A DNA stretch of 34,602 bases from Stutzerimonas stutzeri (GCF_000935215.1 NZ_JXXD01000137.1:1-34602), one strand, 5' to 3'. Counted from the first letter of the stretch, positions 1 to 9,882 are shown. Translations and numbers: made by a program. Notes: a model not told the origin generated them from the sequence alone.

Positions 1-83
1 CCAACGGCCCGTTCTGGCGGGCCGGCAACTGGCGGCTAGTTTGAGCGTTGCCGCCAGAGCCTGACAACCCTGGAGTGTCTGGT
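1..83. other. Intergenic leader upstream of lptF with two inverted repeats
   Basis: No gene is visible before lptF. Two inverted repeats are present: GGCCCG at 6-11 with CGGGCC at 18-23 (6 nt loop), and TGGCGGC at 30-36 with GCCGCCA at 50-56 (13 nt loop). Neither is followed by a T tract. In Pseudomonas the gene divergent from lptF is usually pepA (my recollection). If so here, this is part of a divergent promoter region, but the pepA start lies outside the window. Confidence 0.4.
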
Positions 84-1205
84 TTGATCGTCTTTCGTTA
101 CCTGTCCCGAGAGCTGCTGGTCACCATGAGCGCGGTCAGTGCCGTGCTGCTGGTGATCATCATGAGCGGCCGTTTCATCAAGTATCTGGCGCAGGCTGCG
201 CAGGGGCTGCTCGATCCAGGGGTGCTGTTGCTGATCATGGGCTTTCGTCTGCCCGGCTTTCTGCAACTGATCCTCCCGCTCGGGCTGTTCCTCGGCATTT
301 TGCTGGCCTACGGGCGCCTCTATCTGGAAAGCGAGATGACGGTGCTTTCGGCAACGGGCATGAGCCAGCGTCGGCTGCTGGTCTACAGCCTGGCACCCGC
401 CGCCCTGGTGTCGGTCGTGGTGGGCTGGCTGAGCCTGGGATTGGCACCGCAGGGCATCGCCGAGGTGGACCGTATCCTCAATCAGCAGGACTCCCTGACC
501 GAGTTCGACACGCTGGTGCCGGGGCGTTTCCAGACATTGCGCGGCGGCTCACGGGTAACCTACACCCGCGAGTTATCCGCTGATCGCAGCGAGCTCGGCG
601 GGGTGTTCATCTCTGAAACCAATGTTTCGCGTCAGACCGGTAAGGAAAGCGGGCTGTCGGTGCTGGTCGCCGAGAGCGGGCGGCAGGAGATCCAGCCCGA
701 TGGCAGTCGCTATCTGATTCTGGAAAACGGCTATCGCTACGACGGCAACCCGGGCCAGGCCGATTATCGCGCCATCCAATACGACACCTATGGCGTGCTG
801 CTTCCCAAGCCGGAAGTGAGCATGGAGCTGAGCGAGCGTGAGGCGCTGCCGACCCTGGAGCTGCTCGGCAGCGACAACATCCGCCATCGGACCGAACTGC
901 AGTGGCGCTTCTCGTTGCCGTTGCTGGTGTTCGTCGTCACCGTACTCGCGGTGCCCCTGGCCAAGGTGAATCCGCGACAGGGGCGTTTTCTCAAGTTGCT
1001 GCCGGCGATCCTGCTGTACATGACCTACCTCGCGTTGCTGATCGCCGTGCGCGGTGCGCTGGACAAGGGGCGGATCCCGATGGCGCTGGGCCTTTGGTGG
1101 GTGCACGGGCTGTTCCTGGCGATAGGCCTGTTGATGCTGTACTGGGAGCCGATCAGGCTGCGAATGAAGAAGGGCAGTGCGCAGCGGGAGGTGGCTCGTG
1201 GTTAA
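84..1205 (+). CDS. lptF: LPS export ABC transporter permease LptF
   Basis: LptF is one of the two inner-membrane permeases of the LptB2FG transporter, which extracts LPS from the inner membrane and feeds it to the LptC-LptA-LptD bridge. The predicted protein is 373 aa, the usual family size. It has three N-terminal membrane segments (roughly residues 12-35, 50-78 and 88-120), a large periplasmic jelly-roll region (about 125-260) and three C-terminal membrane segments. I chose the TTG at 84 because it gives the typical start MIVFRYLSRELL and has GGAG at 72-75. An in-frame upstream ATG at 48 would add 12 residues without a good ribosome site. The gene overlaps lptG by 8 bp, so the two permeases are probably translationally coupled. 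Confidence 0.95.
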   Translation: MIVFRYLSRELLVTMSAVSAVLLVIIMSGRFIKYLAQAAQGLLDPGVLLLIMGFRLPGFLQLILPLGLFLGILLAYGRLYLESEMTVLSATGMSQRRLLVYSLAPAALVSVVVGWLSLGLAPQGIAEVDRILNQQDSLTEFDTLVPGRFQTLRGGSRVTYTRELSADRSELGGVFISETNVSRQTGKESGLSVLVAESGRQEIQPDGSRYLILENGYRYDGNPGQADYRAIQYDTYGVLLPKPEVSMELSEREALPTLELLGSDNIRHRTELQWRFSLPLLVFVVTVLAVPLAKVNPRQGRFLKLLPAILLYMTYLALLIAVRGALDKGRIPMALGLWWVHGLFLAIGLLMLYWEPIRLRMKKGSAQREVARG

Positions 1206-2259
1206 GCTGGATCGCTATATCGGAGTCCATGTCTTTCTCGCGATTCTGACTGTCCTCGGCATCATCGTGGGGCTGGCTCTGCTATTCGCTTTCATCGATG
1301 AGTTGGGCGATGTAGAAGGTGGCTACGGACTGGGCGATGCCCTGCAATACGTGTTGCTGACGTCGCCTCGGCGTCTGTATGAAATGCTGCCAATGGCGGC
1401 TCTGATCGGCTGTTTGATCGGCCTTGGCACGCTTGCCAGCAGCAGCGAACTGACCATCATGCGCGCGGCTGGCGTCTCGCTGGGACGCATCGTGGTGGCG
1501 GTGATGAAGCCGATGCTGGTGCTGCTCATTGCCGGCATTCTGATCGGTGAGTACGTTGCGCCGGCAACCGAGGACATTGCCCAGGCGCGGCGCTCCCTGG
1601 CGCAGGGTGCGGGCGAGGCGCAGAGCAGCAAGCGCGGCCTGTGGCACCGGCAGGAGAACGAGTTCGTGCACGTCAACGCCGTGCAGCCCGGCGGCGTGCT
1701 GGTGGGGGTGACACGCTATCGCTTCGATGACGAGCGCCAATTGTTGTCGTCCAGCTTTGCCCGTCGCGCCAGCTATCAGGCCGATCACTGGCTGCTCGAG
1801 AATATTTCGACCACCCATTTTCGAGGCGACCGCACCGAGGTGGTACGCACGCCGCAGGAACGCTGGGATGTCCAGCTGACCCCGCAACTGCTCGGCACCG
1901 TGGTGATGGAGCCAGAAGCGCTGTCGATTACCGGCTTGTGGCGCTATATCCATTACCTGGGTGAACAGGGGCTGAACAATGGTCGTTACTGGCTGGCGTT
2001 CTGGACCAAGGTGCTGCAGCCGGCCGTCACCGTTGCGCTGGTGCTGCTGGCGATCTCGTTCATCTTCGGGCCGCTGCGTTCGGTCACGCTCGGTCAGCGC
2101 ATCTTCACCGGCGTAGTGGTCGGCTTCGTATTCCGCATCATTCAGGATCTGCTCGGGCCGGCTAGCCAGGTGTTCGGCTTCTCGCCGTTGCTTGCGGTGG
2201 TGCTGCCGGCAGGCATCTGTGCACTCATCGGAGCCTGGTTGCTGCGTCGGGCGGGATGA
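1198..2259 (+). CDS. lptG: LPS export ABC transporter permease LptG
   Basis: LptG is the second permease of LptB2FG and forms the lateral gate for LPS with LptF; its periplasmic domain contacts LptC. The protein is 353 aa from the GTG at 1198 (MVKLDRYIGVHVF), with GGGAGG at 1186-1191 as the ribosome site. An in-frame GTG at 1177 is less likely because it lies deeper inside lptF. The layout mirrors LptF: hydrophobic segments near residues 12-35, 50-75 and 95-120, a soluble periplasmic region, then three C-terminal membrane spans. The sequence ALLFAFIDELGDV after the first span is typical of LptG. It ends just before an imperfect hairpin and converges on the RDD-domain gene. Confidence 0.95.
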   Translation: MVKLDRYIGVHVFLAILTVLGIIVGLALLFAFIDELGDVEGGYGLGDALQYVLLTSPRRLYEMLPMAALIGCLIGLGTLASSSELTIMRAAGVSLGRIVVAVMKPMLVLLIAGILIGEYVAPATEDIAQARRSLAQGAGEAQSSKRGLWHRQENEFVHVNAVQPGGVLVGVTRYRFDDERQLLSSSFARRASYQADHWLLENISTTHFRGDRTEVVRTPQERWDVQLTPQLLGTVVMEPEALSITGLWRYIHYLGEQGLNNGRYWLAFWTKVLQPAVTVALVLLAISFIFGPLRSVTLGQRIFTGVVVGFVFRIIQDLLGPASQVFGFSPLLAVVLPAGICALIGAWLLRRAG

Positions 2260-2264
2260 CGGGT

Positions 2265-2290
2265 GCCTCCGGCGCGAACCGCGCGGAGGC
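2265..2290 (+). terminator. Imperfect hairpin after lptG
   Basis: GCCTCC-G-GCGCG at 2265-2276 pairs with CGCGCGGAGGC at 2280-2290 around a three-base loop, with one bulged base. There is no T tract on either side. It lies 5 bp after the lptG stop, between converging genes, so it may end or protect the lptFG transcript. Intrinsic termination is only weakly supported. Confidence 0.35.
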
Positions 2291-2338
2291 GCTGTCGACA
2301 AGGTTTGGGTCAGTGTTGGCTCGGTGCGCAGAGCAAAG

Positions 2339-2836
2339 TCACTTCTTGTGAATGTTCTTCGGTAGCTGAACGGCCTGGCTCTCCGAGTACATGTCGTGCC
2401 AGGTGCGGTTCTGTTTGTCGAGCAGCATCCACCAATAACCCATGCCCAGGCATAGCAGCGAAACCAGTGCGATCAAAAAACGCAGAAGCGCCTGCCAAAG
2501 ATCGATGGCGGTTCCGTCTGCATTCTGGATTCGGATGCCCCAGACCTGCATGCCCAGCGTTTGGCCGCTGTGGGTCCAGAACTTGGCGAAAAAGCCGAAC
2601 AGGCTGAACAGCAGCAGCGTCGAGAGCAGGGGGTCGATGTCCAGGCGGCCGGCATCCGCGAGCTGCTGCAGCTGTTCACTGCCGTAGAGCAGGCGCAGCA
2701 GCACTTGCTGATAGAGCAGTGTCACTACCATCATCAAGGCGATGCACAGCAGGCTGTCATAAAACATTGCAGCAAGCCGGCGTACCAGGCCGGCGGCGGG
2801 AAACTGGCCCTGCGGGCTGAGCAGGTGTCTGCGCAT
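2339..2836 (-). CDS. RDD family membrane protein
   Basis: This 165 aa protein carries one RDD domain, a small membrane domain named for its Arg-Asp-Asp signature. Visible features are an early FPAAGLVRRLAAMFYD segment, hydrophobic spans at about residues 27-47 and 91-103, and further spans near residues 120-150. The motif SGQTLGMQVWGIRI, about two thirds of the way along, is typical of the family. The function is unknown; some family members have been linked to ion transport, but nothing here proves that. The gene lies downstream of the cold-shock gene on the same strand and is separated from it by a strong terminator, so it probably has its own promoter. The Shine-Dalgarno match upstream is weak. 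Confidence 0.85.
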   Translation of the reverse strand: MRRHLLSPQGQFPAAGLVRRLAAMFYDSLLCIALMMVVTLLYQQVLLRLLYGSEQLQQLADAGRLDIDPLLSTLLLFSLFGFFAKFWTHSGQTLGMQVWGIRIQNADGTAIDLWQALLRFLIALVSLLCLGMGYWWMLLDKQNRTWHDMYSESQAVQLPKNIHKK

Positions 2837-2888
2837 TGGGTGTCTCGATCAAAGAGGTGGGCGGCGCATTCTACGGAAGTGCGCGCAT

Positions 2889-2922
2889 AAAAAAGCCCCT
2901 GATGTTGCCATCAGGGGCTTTT
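2889..2922 (-). terminator. Rho-independent terminator of the cold-shock gene
   Basis: GCCCCTGATG at 2895-2904 and CATCAGGGGC at 2909-2918 form a perfect 10 bp stem with a TTGC loop. Six A residues at 2889-2894 give a U run on the minus-strand transcript, 12 bp after the cold-shock stop codon. Four T residues on the other side could also allow weak termination of plus-strand transcripts. Confidence 0.9.
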
Positions 2923-2934
2923 CGGAGAAGAGGC

Positions 2935-3147
2935 TTAGCCCAGGATCTGAACCTGGTCTGCCTGCATGCCCTTTTGACCTTGCACTGCGACGAAACTGAC
3001 TTTCTGGCCTTCTTTCAGGCTCTTGAAGCCGTTGCCTTCGATTGCGCGGAAGTGCACGAACAGATCCGGACCGCTCTCGGGAGTGATGAAACCAAAACCT
3101 TTCTCGTCGTTAAACCACTTGACGGTACCGTTCTGACGATTCGACAT
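2935..3147 (-). CDS. Cold-shock domain protein (CspA/CapB type)
   Basis: This is a 70 aa single-domain OB-fold protein that binds single-stranded RNA or DNA and melts secondary structure in mRNAs. Both nucleic-acid motifs are present: RNP1 as KGFGFI (about residues 16-21) and RNP2 as LFVHF (about 29-33). The start is the ATG complementary to 3145-3147 ([12 protein letters not shown]), with AAGGA at 3157-3161. Longer in-frame starts would extend into a non-conserved leader. The terminator at 2889-2922 makes it monocistronic. The upstream DNA suggests a long 5' untranslated region, as known for cspA-type genes. Pseudomonads carry several paralogues, so I give no letter name. Confidence 0.93.
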   Translation of the reverse strand: MSNRQNGTVKWFNDEKGFGFITPESGPDLFVHFRAIEGNGFKSLKEGQKVSFVAVQGQKGMQADQVQILG

Positions 3148-3305
3148 GTCTTTGTATCCTTGAAACTCAAAAGTAGAATTGCCCCCGCAGAGCAGGAAGC
3201 TGGAACTGGTTGCAAGGAGTAAGAGAGTCGAGCGGAGTAGCGGATCTGAAGATCTACTGCACCAGGTCACGATTCAACAGCGACCCATGCAAACACAGTG
3301 GGCAC

Positions 3306-3335
3306 ACTCTACGATAACTCGCCAGGGAATGCCAA
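3306..3335 (-). promoter_or_regulatory. Candidate promoter for the cold-shock gene
   Basis: On the minus strand TTGGCA (3330-3335) and TAGAGT (3306-3311) are separated by 18 bp. A start near 3299 would give a leader of about 150 nt before the ATG at 3147, similar to the long thermosensing leader of E. coli cspA. The -35 element is good and the -10 only fair, so this is a candidate. Confidence 0.35.
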
Positions 3336-3369
3336 CCCCTCGGAGCCATAGAATTTGCCTGTCCAGGCG

Positions 3370-3388
3370 GCGCCATTTGGCGCTTTTT
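3370..3388 (+). terminator. Plus-strand terminator-like hairpin with no plus-strand gene
   Basis: GCGCC (3370-3374), loop ATTT, GGCGC (3379-3383) and then TTTTT (3384-3388) form a short intrinsic terminator in the plus orientation only. No plus-strand gene precedes it; the upstream DNA is the antisense of the cold-shock leader. A weak plus-strand promoter, TTTGTA at 3151-3156 and TAGAAT at 3174-3179 with 17 bp between, could produce an RNA of about 200 nt ending here. Confidence 0.4.
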
Positions 3389-3642
3389 GACGTGGCTTTG
3401 ACTCGCCTTATTCGCTGTTGCGAGAGAGGCAATGCCACGAGTCGACTGCATCGATATCGAGTGTCAGTCTGAGGAAAAGCGATGTAGCTGACGTTGCTTG
3501 CCGTGCTGCCGATCCAGATTGTCTGGATGCTTGCATGCGGCTTGGTGCGCTTTGAAGCTTCGCTACGGCGTTAGACTTGCAGGCGATCCGGTTGCCCGTT
3601 TCGCTAAGCATGCAGCTTGGCTGCGTTGTAGCGATTCACTGA
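3389..3642. other. Gene-free stretch between the cold-shock region and tRNA-Leu
   Basis: I see no convincing coding region here. The stretch holds a 10 bp palindrome TCGATATCGA at 3451-3460, flanked by GACTG (3444-3448) and CAGTC (3465-3469). It also holds a nested hairpin just past the tRNA 3' end: TCGCTA 3601-3606 with TAGCGA 3629-3634, enclosing GCAGC 3612-3616 and GCTGC 3620-3624. The latter could be the trailer structure of the tRNA precursor, but it lacks a T tract. Confidence 0.4.
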
Positions 3643-3729
3643 TGGTGCCTCGAGAGAGACTCGAACTCTCACGTTGTTACCAACGGCGGATTTTGAATCC
3701 GCTGCGTCTACCGATTCCGCCATCGAGGC
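3643..3729 (-). tRNA. tRNA-Leu (anticodon CAA)
   Basis: Read on the minus strand, this 87 nt gene has a 7 bp acceptor stem GCCTCGA/TCGAGGC with an encoded CCA end. The anticodon stem is GCGGA/TCCGC and encloses the loop TTCAAAA, so the anticodon is CAA and decodes UUG. The variable arm is long, with CGTTG paired to CAACG, as expected for a class II leucine tRNA. The T arm contains GTTCGAGTC. A consensus-like promoter lies just upstream. Confidence 0.97.
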
Positions 3730-3742
3730 ACAGTGGGCGCGC

Positions 3743-3771
3743 AGTATAGGGATGCGCGCCGGGGTGGTCAA
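3743..3771 (-). promoter_or_regulatory. Promoter of tRNA-Leu
   Basis: On the minus strand TTGACC (3766-3771) and TATACT (3743-3748) are exactly 17 bp apart. This places transcription initiation around 3736, about 7 nt before the mature tRNA. The discriminator after the -10 is rich in G and C, as in stringently controlled stable-RNA promoters. Confidence 0.85.
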
Positions 3772-3781
3772 TCGCTTGGCG

Positions 3782-3810
3782 TGGTCAGGTCGACGTGTTT
3801 CGGATAAGAT
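3782..3810 (+). promoter_or_regulatory. Candidate promoter for queA-tgt
   Basis: TGGTCA at 3782-3787 and TAAGAT at 3805-3810 are 17 bp apart, each matching four of six consensus positions. Transcription would begin near 3817, giving a leader of about 26 nt before queA. It lies back to back with the tRNA-Leu promoter. Confidence 0.35.
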
Positions 3811-3842
3811 TTGCGCCCTTTCCGCGTCCCGACCTCCGATCC

Positions 3843-6022
<2,180 letters not shown>

Positions 6023-6064
6023 CGTGCCAGAACAAAATAATCCTTTCTGCAACAGGAGTGCTAC

Positions 6065-6394
6065 ATGAGCTTTCTGATTCCCGCCGCCTATGCCCAGGAG
6101 GCTGCTGCTGGTCCTGCTGGTACTGGTTTCGAGTGGGTTTTTCTGGTCGGTTTTCTGGTCATCTTCTACCTGATGATCTGGCGTCCCCAGTCCAAGCGTG
6201 CCAAGGAACACAAGAACCTGATTGCCGGCCTGCAGAAGGGCGACGAAGTGGTCACTTCCGGCGGTATCGCTGGCAAGGTCACCAAGGTCGCCGATGACTT
6301 CGTGGTGATCGAGGTGTCCGACAACGTTGAGCTGAAGTTCCAGAAAGTAGCGATCGCCGCAACGTTGCCCAAGGGCACACTGAAAGCCATCTGA
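6065..6394 (+). CDS. yajC: Sec translocon accessory protein YajC
   Basis: YajC is a small single-span inner-membrane protein that copurifies with SecDF and SecYEG. It is 109 aa, with a hydrophobic segment at about residues 23-41 (WVFLVGFLVIFYLMIW) immediately followed by the family signature RPQSKRAKEHKNLI. The remainder forms the cytoplasmic YajC domain, containing GDEVVTSGGIAGKV. The ATG at 6065 is preceded by AGGAG in ACAGGAGTG. Its place between tgt and secD is the standard operon context. Confidence 0.95.
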   Translation: MSFLIPAAYAQEAAAGPAGTGFEWVFLVGFLVIFYLMIWRPQSKRAKEHKNLIAGLQKGDEVVTSGGIAGKVTKVADDFVVIEVSDNVELKFQKVAIAATLPKGTLKAI

Positions 6395-6415
6395 GCTGAC
6401 TTCATTCAATATCGA

Positions 6416-6436
6416 CGGGGCGCGCAAGGCGCCCCG
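6416..6436 (+). terminator. Hairpin between yajC and secD
   Basis: CGGGGCGC (6416-6423) pairs with GCGCCCCG (6429-6436) across a five-base loop. The sequence after it has no T run, so full intrinsic termination is unlikely. It may attenuate transcription or stabilise mRNA ends between yajC and secD. Confidence 0.45.
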
Positions 6437-6458
6437 CGTTCATTAAACGGGCTGCGTC

Positions 6459-8327
6459 ATGCTCAATAGATTCCCTCTCTGGAAATACCTGCTGATTCTG
6501 GCAGTGCTCGCGATCGCCTTTATTTACTCTGCGCCCAACCTCTATCCGGATGACCCGGCGATTCAGGTTACCGGTGCCAGCACATCGCAGGAGATCGGCG
6601 AGGCAGACCTCGAGCGCATCAGCAAAGCACTCGTGGATGGCGGTATCGCGGTCAAGTCTGCGTCCCTGGACGAGCAGGGCCGAGGTGGCCTTGTGCGTCT
6701 CGAGCGTCAGGATGATCAGTTGCCGGCAAAAGATATCGTGCGCCGCGCGCTCGGCGACGCCTACGTAGTTGCGCTCAATCTGGCGCCTACGACTCCCGAC
6801 TGGTTGCGCAATCTTGGCGCAAGCCCGATGAAGCTTGGTCTGGATCTCTCCGGTGGTGTGCACTTCCTCCTGGAAGTGGACATGGACAAGGCAATTGAAA
6901 CGCGCCTGAACGTCTCCGAGGGTGAGGTCAAGAGTCTGCTGCGCAAGGAGCGTGTGCGATACCGCAGTCTGCCGAATCTGAAGGATTCCGTGCAGTTGGG
7001 CTTTGCCGATGAGGCTACCTTGGATGCCGCCCAATCGCTCATCCGCAAGGAATTTACCGACTTCGAGCTGACGTCCGCAGAGCGCAACGGCCAGTACGTG
7101 CTGCGTCTGACGCTGACCGAAGCCAAGCTGGCGGAAATTCGCGAGTACTCGATCAAGCAGAACCTGACCACGGTGCGTAATCGCGTCAACGAACTCGGCG
7201 TGGCTGAGCCGTTGGTTCAGCGTCAAGGTGCCAATCGGATCGTCGTCGAGCTGCCGGGTGTGCAGGATACGGCCGAGGCCAAACGTATCCTCGGCAAGAC
7301 GGCGAACCTCGAGTTCCGCCTGGCTGCCGATTCAGATGCATCGCGTGCTTCCACCGAAACCTTCGAGTTCCGCGAAGAGGGCCGCCCGCCGGTTCAGCTT
7401 GAGCGCACACTGATCATTACAGGTGATCAGGTGACCGACGCCCAGGCCAGCTACGACGAGAATGGCCGTCCGCAGGTGAATATCCGGCTCGATGGCCACG
7501 GCGGCGATCTGATGAATCGCGCCACGCGCAACAATGTCGGGCGCAGCATGGCCGTGATCTTCATCGAGCAGCGGCCGATGACTCGCTATGTGCGGCAGAC
7601 GGTTGATGGTGTTGAGCAGGAAGTGCGCGTCGAGACCTTCCAGGAAGAAAAGAAGATCATCAGCCTTGCAACTATCCAGTCGCCGCTCGGCAGCCAGTTC
7701 CGCATCACCGGCCTCGATGGCCAGGGCGAGTCGTCAGAGCTGGCGTTGCTGCTGCGCGCCGGTGGTCTGGCGGCGCCGATGTACTTCGCAGAAGAGCGCA
7801 CCATCGGCCCGAGCCTGGGCGCTGAAAACATCAAGCTGGGCGTCCAGGCAGCCATGTGGGGCTTCCTCTTCGTCGCCATCTTCATGGTGCTGATCTACAA
7901 GTTCTTCGGTGTGTTGGCGACCATTGCGCTGCTGTTCAATATGGTCGTGCTGACAGCCCTGATGTCGATGCTCAATGCCACGCTGACCCTTCCGGGTATT
8001 GCCGGTATCGTGTTGACCATGGGTATGGCGGTGGATGCCAACGTGCTGATCTTCTCGCGAATCCGCGAGGAGATCGCCAATGGCATGTCGATCCAGCGCG
8101 CCATCCATGAAGGCTTCGATCGGGCCTTCTCGGCGATCGTCGACGGCAACCTGACCACTCTGCTGGTCGGCGGCATCCTGTTCGCCATGGGGACCGGCCC
8201 GATCAAGGGCTTCGCGGTCACCCTTTCGATCGGCATCCTGACGTCGATGTTTACCGCAATCATCGTGACGCGCGCCATGGTCAACCTGATCTACGGTGGC
8301 CGCGATCTCAAGAAGCTGTGGATTTAA
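6459..8327 (+). CDS. secD: Protein translocase subunit SecD
   Basis: SecD works with SecF as a proton-driven, RND-like motor that pulls preproteins through SecYEG from the periplasmic side. The protein is 622 aa. There is an N-terminal membrane span at about residues 9-27, a P1 head/base periplasmic region containing LGLDLSGGVHFLLEVD, and the SecD/SecF GG region RITGLDGQGESSELALLLRAG. Five C-terminal spans contain GPSLGAENIKLGVQAA and the conserved GMAVDANVLIFSRIREE, which carries the aspartate of the proton path. The ATG at 6459 follows a 64 bp spacer with a hairpin. secF starts 12 bp downstream, so the two are one operon. Confidence 0.97.
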   Translation: MLNRFPLWKYLLILAVLAIAFIYSAPNLYPDDPAIQVTGASTSQEIGEADLERISKALVDGGIAVKSASLDEQGRGGLVRLERQDDQLPAKDIVRRALGDAYVVALNLAPTTPDWLRNLGASPMKLGLDLSGGVHFLLEVDMDKAIETRLNVSEGEVKSLLRKERVRYRSLPNLKDSVQLGFADEATLDAAQSLIRKEFTDFELTSAERNGQYVLRLTLTEAKLAEIREYSIKQNLTTVRNRVNELGVAEPLVQRQGANRIVVELPGVQDTAEAKRILGKTANLEFRLAADSDASRASTETFEFREEGRPPVQLERTLIITGDQVTDAQASYDENGRPQVNIRLDGHGGDLMNRATRNNVGRSMAVIFIEQRPMTRYVRQTVDGVEQEVRVETFQEEKKIISLATIQSPLGSQFRITGLDGQGESSELALLLRAGGLAAPMYFAEERTIGPSLGAENIKLGVQAAMWGFLFVAIFMVLIYKFFGVLATIALLFNMVVLTALMSMLNATLTLPGIAGIVLTMGMAVDANVLIFSRIREEIANGMSIQRAIHEGFDRAFSAIVDGNLTTLLVGGILFAMGTGPIKGFAVTLSIGILTSMFTAIIVTRAMVNLIYGGRDLKKLWI

Positions 8328-8339
8328 GGGGCTAGCACG

Positions 8340-9251
8340 ATGAAACGCATAATCAATTTCATGGGTGTCCGCCATGTGGCCTTCGCCCTGACCGTGGTGC
8401 TGACCGTTGCGTCACTGGCGAGCCTGGTGGTCAAGGGGCTCAACTTCGGGTTGGACTTTACTGGCGGTACACTGATCGAGCTCGGCTATGAGCGCCCGGT
8501 TGAACTCGAGCAGGTGCGTGGGCAGCTGGTGCAATCCGGTTTTGGCGACGCTGTAGTGCAGAGCTTCGGTGCGACTACTGACGTGCTGGTGCGCATGCCG
8601 GGCGACGATCCTCAGCTGGGAGAGCGCATCGCTGATGCATTGCGCGGCGCTGACAGCGCCAACTCGGTGAGCGTCAAGCGAGTCGAGTTCGTCGGGCCTG
8701 CGGTGGGTGAGGAGCTGCGCGACCAGGGTGGCCTGGGCATGCTGCTCGCGCTGGGTGGTATTCTGGTCTACGTGGCATTTCGCTTTCAGTGGAAGTTCGG
8801 TCTCGGTGCCGTGCTGTCGCTGTTCCACGATGTGATCGTCGTTCTCGGGGTGTTCTCCTTTTTCCAAATATCGTTCGATCTCACCGTGCTGGCCGCTGTG
8901 CTGGCGGTTATCGGCTATTCGCTGAACGACACAATCGTCATCTTTGACCGGATCCGCGAGAACTTCCGCATGCTGCGCAAGGCGGAGTTGCTGGAAAACA
9001 TCAATATTTCCACGACGCAAACCTTGCTGCGCACCATGGCAACTTCGGTATCCACGTTGCTGGCTGTCGGTGCGCTCATGGTCTTTGGTGGCGAGAATCT
9101 GTGGGGCTTCTCGTTGGCGCTGTTGATCGGCGTTGGGGCAGGCACGTACTCGTCGGTCTATGTCGCTGGCATGCTGCTCGTCTGGCTGAAGCTCACCCGT
9201 GACGACCTGATTCCACCAGTGGTGGAAGAGGAAGCGGACGAGCGCCCCTGA
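8340..9251 (+). CDS. secF: Protein translocase subunit SecF
   Basis: SecF is the partner of SecD in the SecDF-YajC complex. It is 303 aa, with the first membrane span at about residues 15-32, the conserved periplasmic motif LNFGLDFTGGTLIELGY, and five C-terminal spans. The motif VIGYSLNDTIVIFDRIREN is the SecF equivalent of the SecD proton-path region. AAGGGG stands 8-13 bp upstream of the ATG. The C-terminal tail is acidic (EEEADERP), which is unremarkable. It is the last obvious Sec gene of the tgt-yajC-secD-secF cluster. Confidence 0.97.
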   Translation: MKRIINFMGVRHVAFALTVVLTVASLASLVVKGLNFGLDFTGGTLIELGYERPVELEQVRGQLVQSGFGDAVVQSFGATTDVLVRMPGDDPQLGERIADALRGADSANSVSVKRVEFVGPAVGEELRDQGGLGMLLALGGILVYVAFRFQWKFGLGAVLSLFHDVIVVLGVFSFFQISFDLTVLAAVLAVIGYSLNDTIVIFDRIRENFRMLRKAELLENINISTTQTLLRTMATSVSTLLAVGALMVFGGENLWGFSLALLIGVGAGTYSSVYVAGMLLVWLKLTRDDLIPPVVEEEADERP

Positions 9252-9286
9252 TCTTCTTCGAACTTCCGCAACCTAAAGGAGTCCAA

Positions 9287-9307
9287 GGCTGCGGAACGGG
9301 CGCAGCC
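9287..9307 (+). other. Hairpin between secF and the glycine-zipper gene
   Basis: GGCTGCG at 9287-9293 pairs with CGCAGCC at 9301-9307 around a 7 nt loop, with no following T run. A Shine-Dalgarno-like AAAGGAG at 9275-9281 just before it has no start codon at proper spacing. The element is in the leader of the next gene and may be a processing or attenuation site. Confidence 0.3.
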
Positions 9308-9327
9308 CGAAGGAAGAGGAAGTCACA

Positions 9328-9861
9328 GTGAACAAGTCCATGTTGGTCGGCACGGCGCTCGGAGTGGTGGTCGCCACGGCTGGCGGCGCTTTCGCTACTT
9401 ATAGTCTGGTTGATCGCGGGCCGAAATTCGCCGATGTGCTGGCGGTGGAGCCGATCAAGGAAACCATTCGGACTCCGCGAGAGGTTTGCAAGGATGTCGC
9501 GGTGACTCGGCAGAAACCAGTGCAGGATCAGCATCGCATCGCAGGGACAGCAGTGGGTGCGGTGGTTGGTGGCCTGCTCGGCAATCAGGTTGGTGGCGGT
9601 ACCGGCAAGAAAATTGCGACGGTCGCCGGTGCGGTCGGTGGCGGTTATGCAGGCAATCAGGTGCAGGGCCGTATGCAGGCCAGCAGCACCTATACCACTA
9701 CCGAAACACGTTGCAGCACGGTAACCGATTCGCACGACAAGATCGTCGGCTACGACGTGAAGTACGACCTCGCCGGCAAGGTGGGTCGCGTACGCATGGA
9801 TCGCGATCCGGGTAGCCAGATCCCGGTGCAGGATGGACAGTTGTCGCTATCGCAGCAGTGA
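9328..9861 (+). CDS. Glycine-zipper 2TM domain envelope protein
   Basis: This is a 177 aa protein with an N-terminal hydrophobic segment (about residues 5-27, VGTALGVVVATAGGAFATYS) and a central glycine-zipper region (about 72-112). In that region glycines recur at short intervals, for example GTAVGAVVGGLLGNQVGGG and GAVGGGYAGNQVQG. This is the Rickettsia 17-kDa antigen/SlyB-like fold seen in small envelope proteins. There is no lipobox cysteine, so it is more likely membrane-anchored or secreted than a lipoprotein. The C-terminal part is a soluble domain with YDVKYDLAGKVGRVRMDRDPG. The GTG start at 9328 follows AGGAAGAGGAA. Its function is unknown. The bidirectional terminator directly after it isolates it from suhB. 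Confidence 0.85.
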   Translation: MNKSMLVGTALGVVVATAGGAFATYSLVDRGPKFADVLAVEPIKETIRTPREVCKDVAVTRQKPVQDQHRIAGTAVGAVVGGLLGNQVGGGTGKKIATVAGAVGGGYAGNQVQGRMQASSTYTTTETRCSTVTDSHDKIVGYDVKYDLAGKVGRVRMDRDPGSQIPVQDGQLSLSQQ

Positions 9862-9882
9862 GTTGAGCGATTGTGCAGCAAC

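Noticed and set aside
2339-2836. RDD protein and cold-shock gene as one operon.
   Set aside because: A strong intrinsic terminator with six U residues separates them at 2889-2922.
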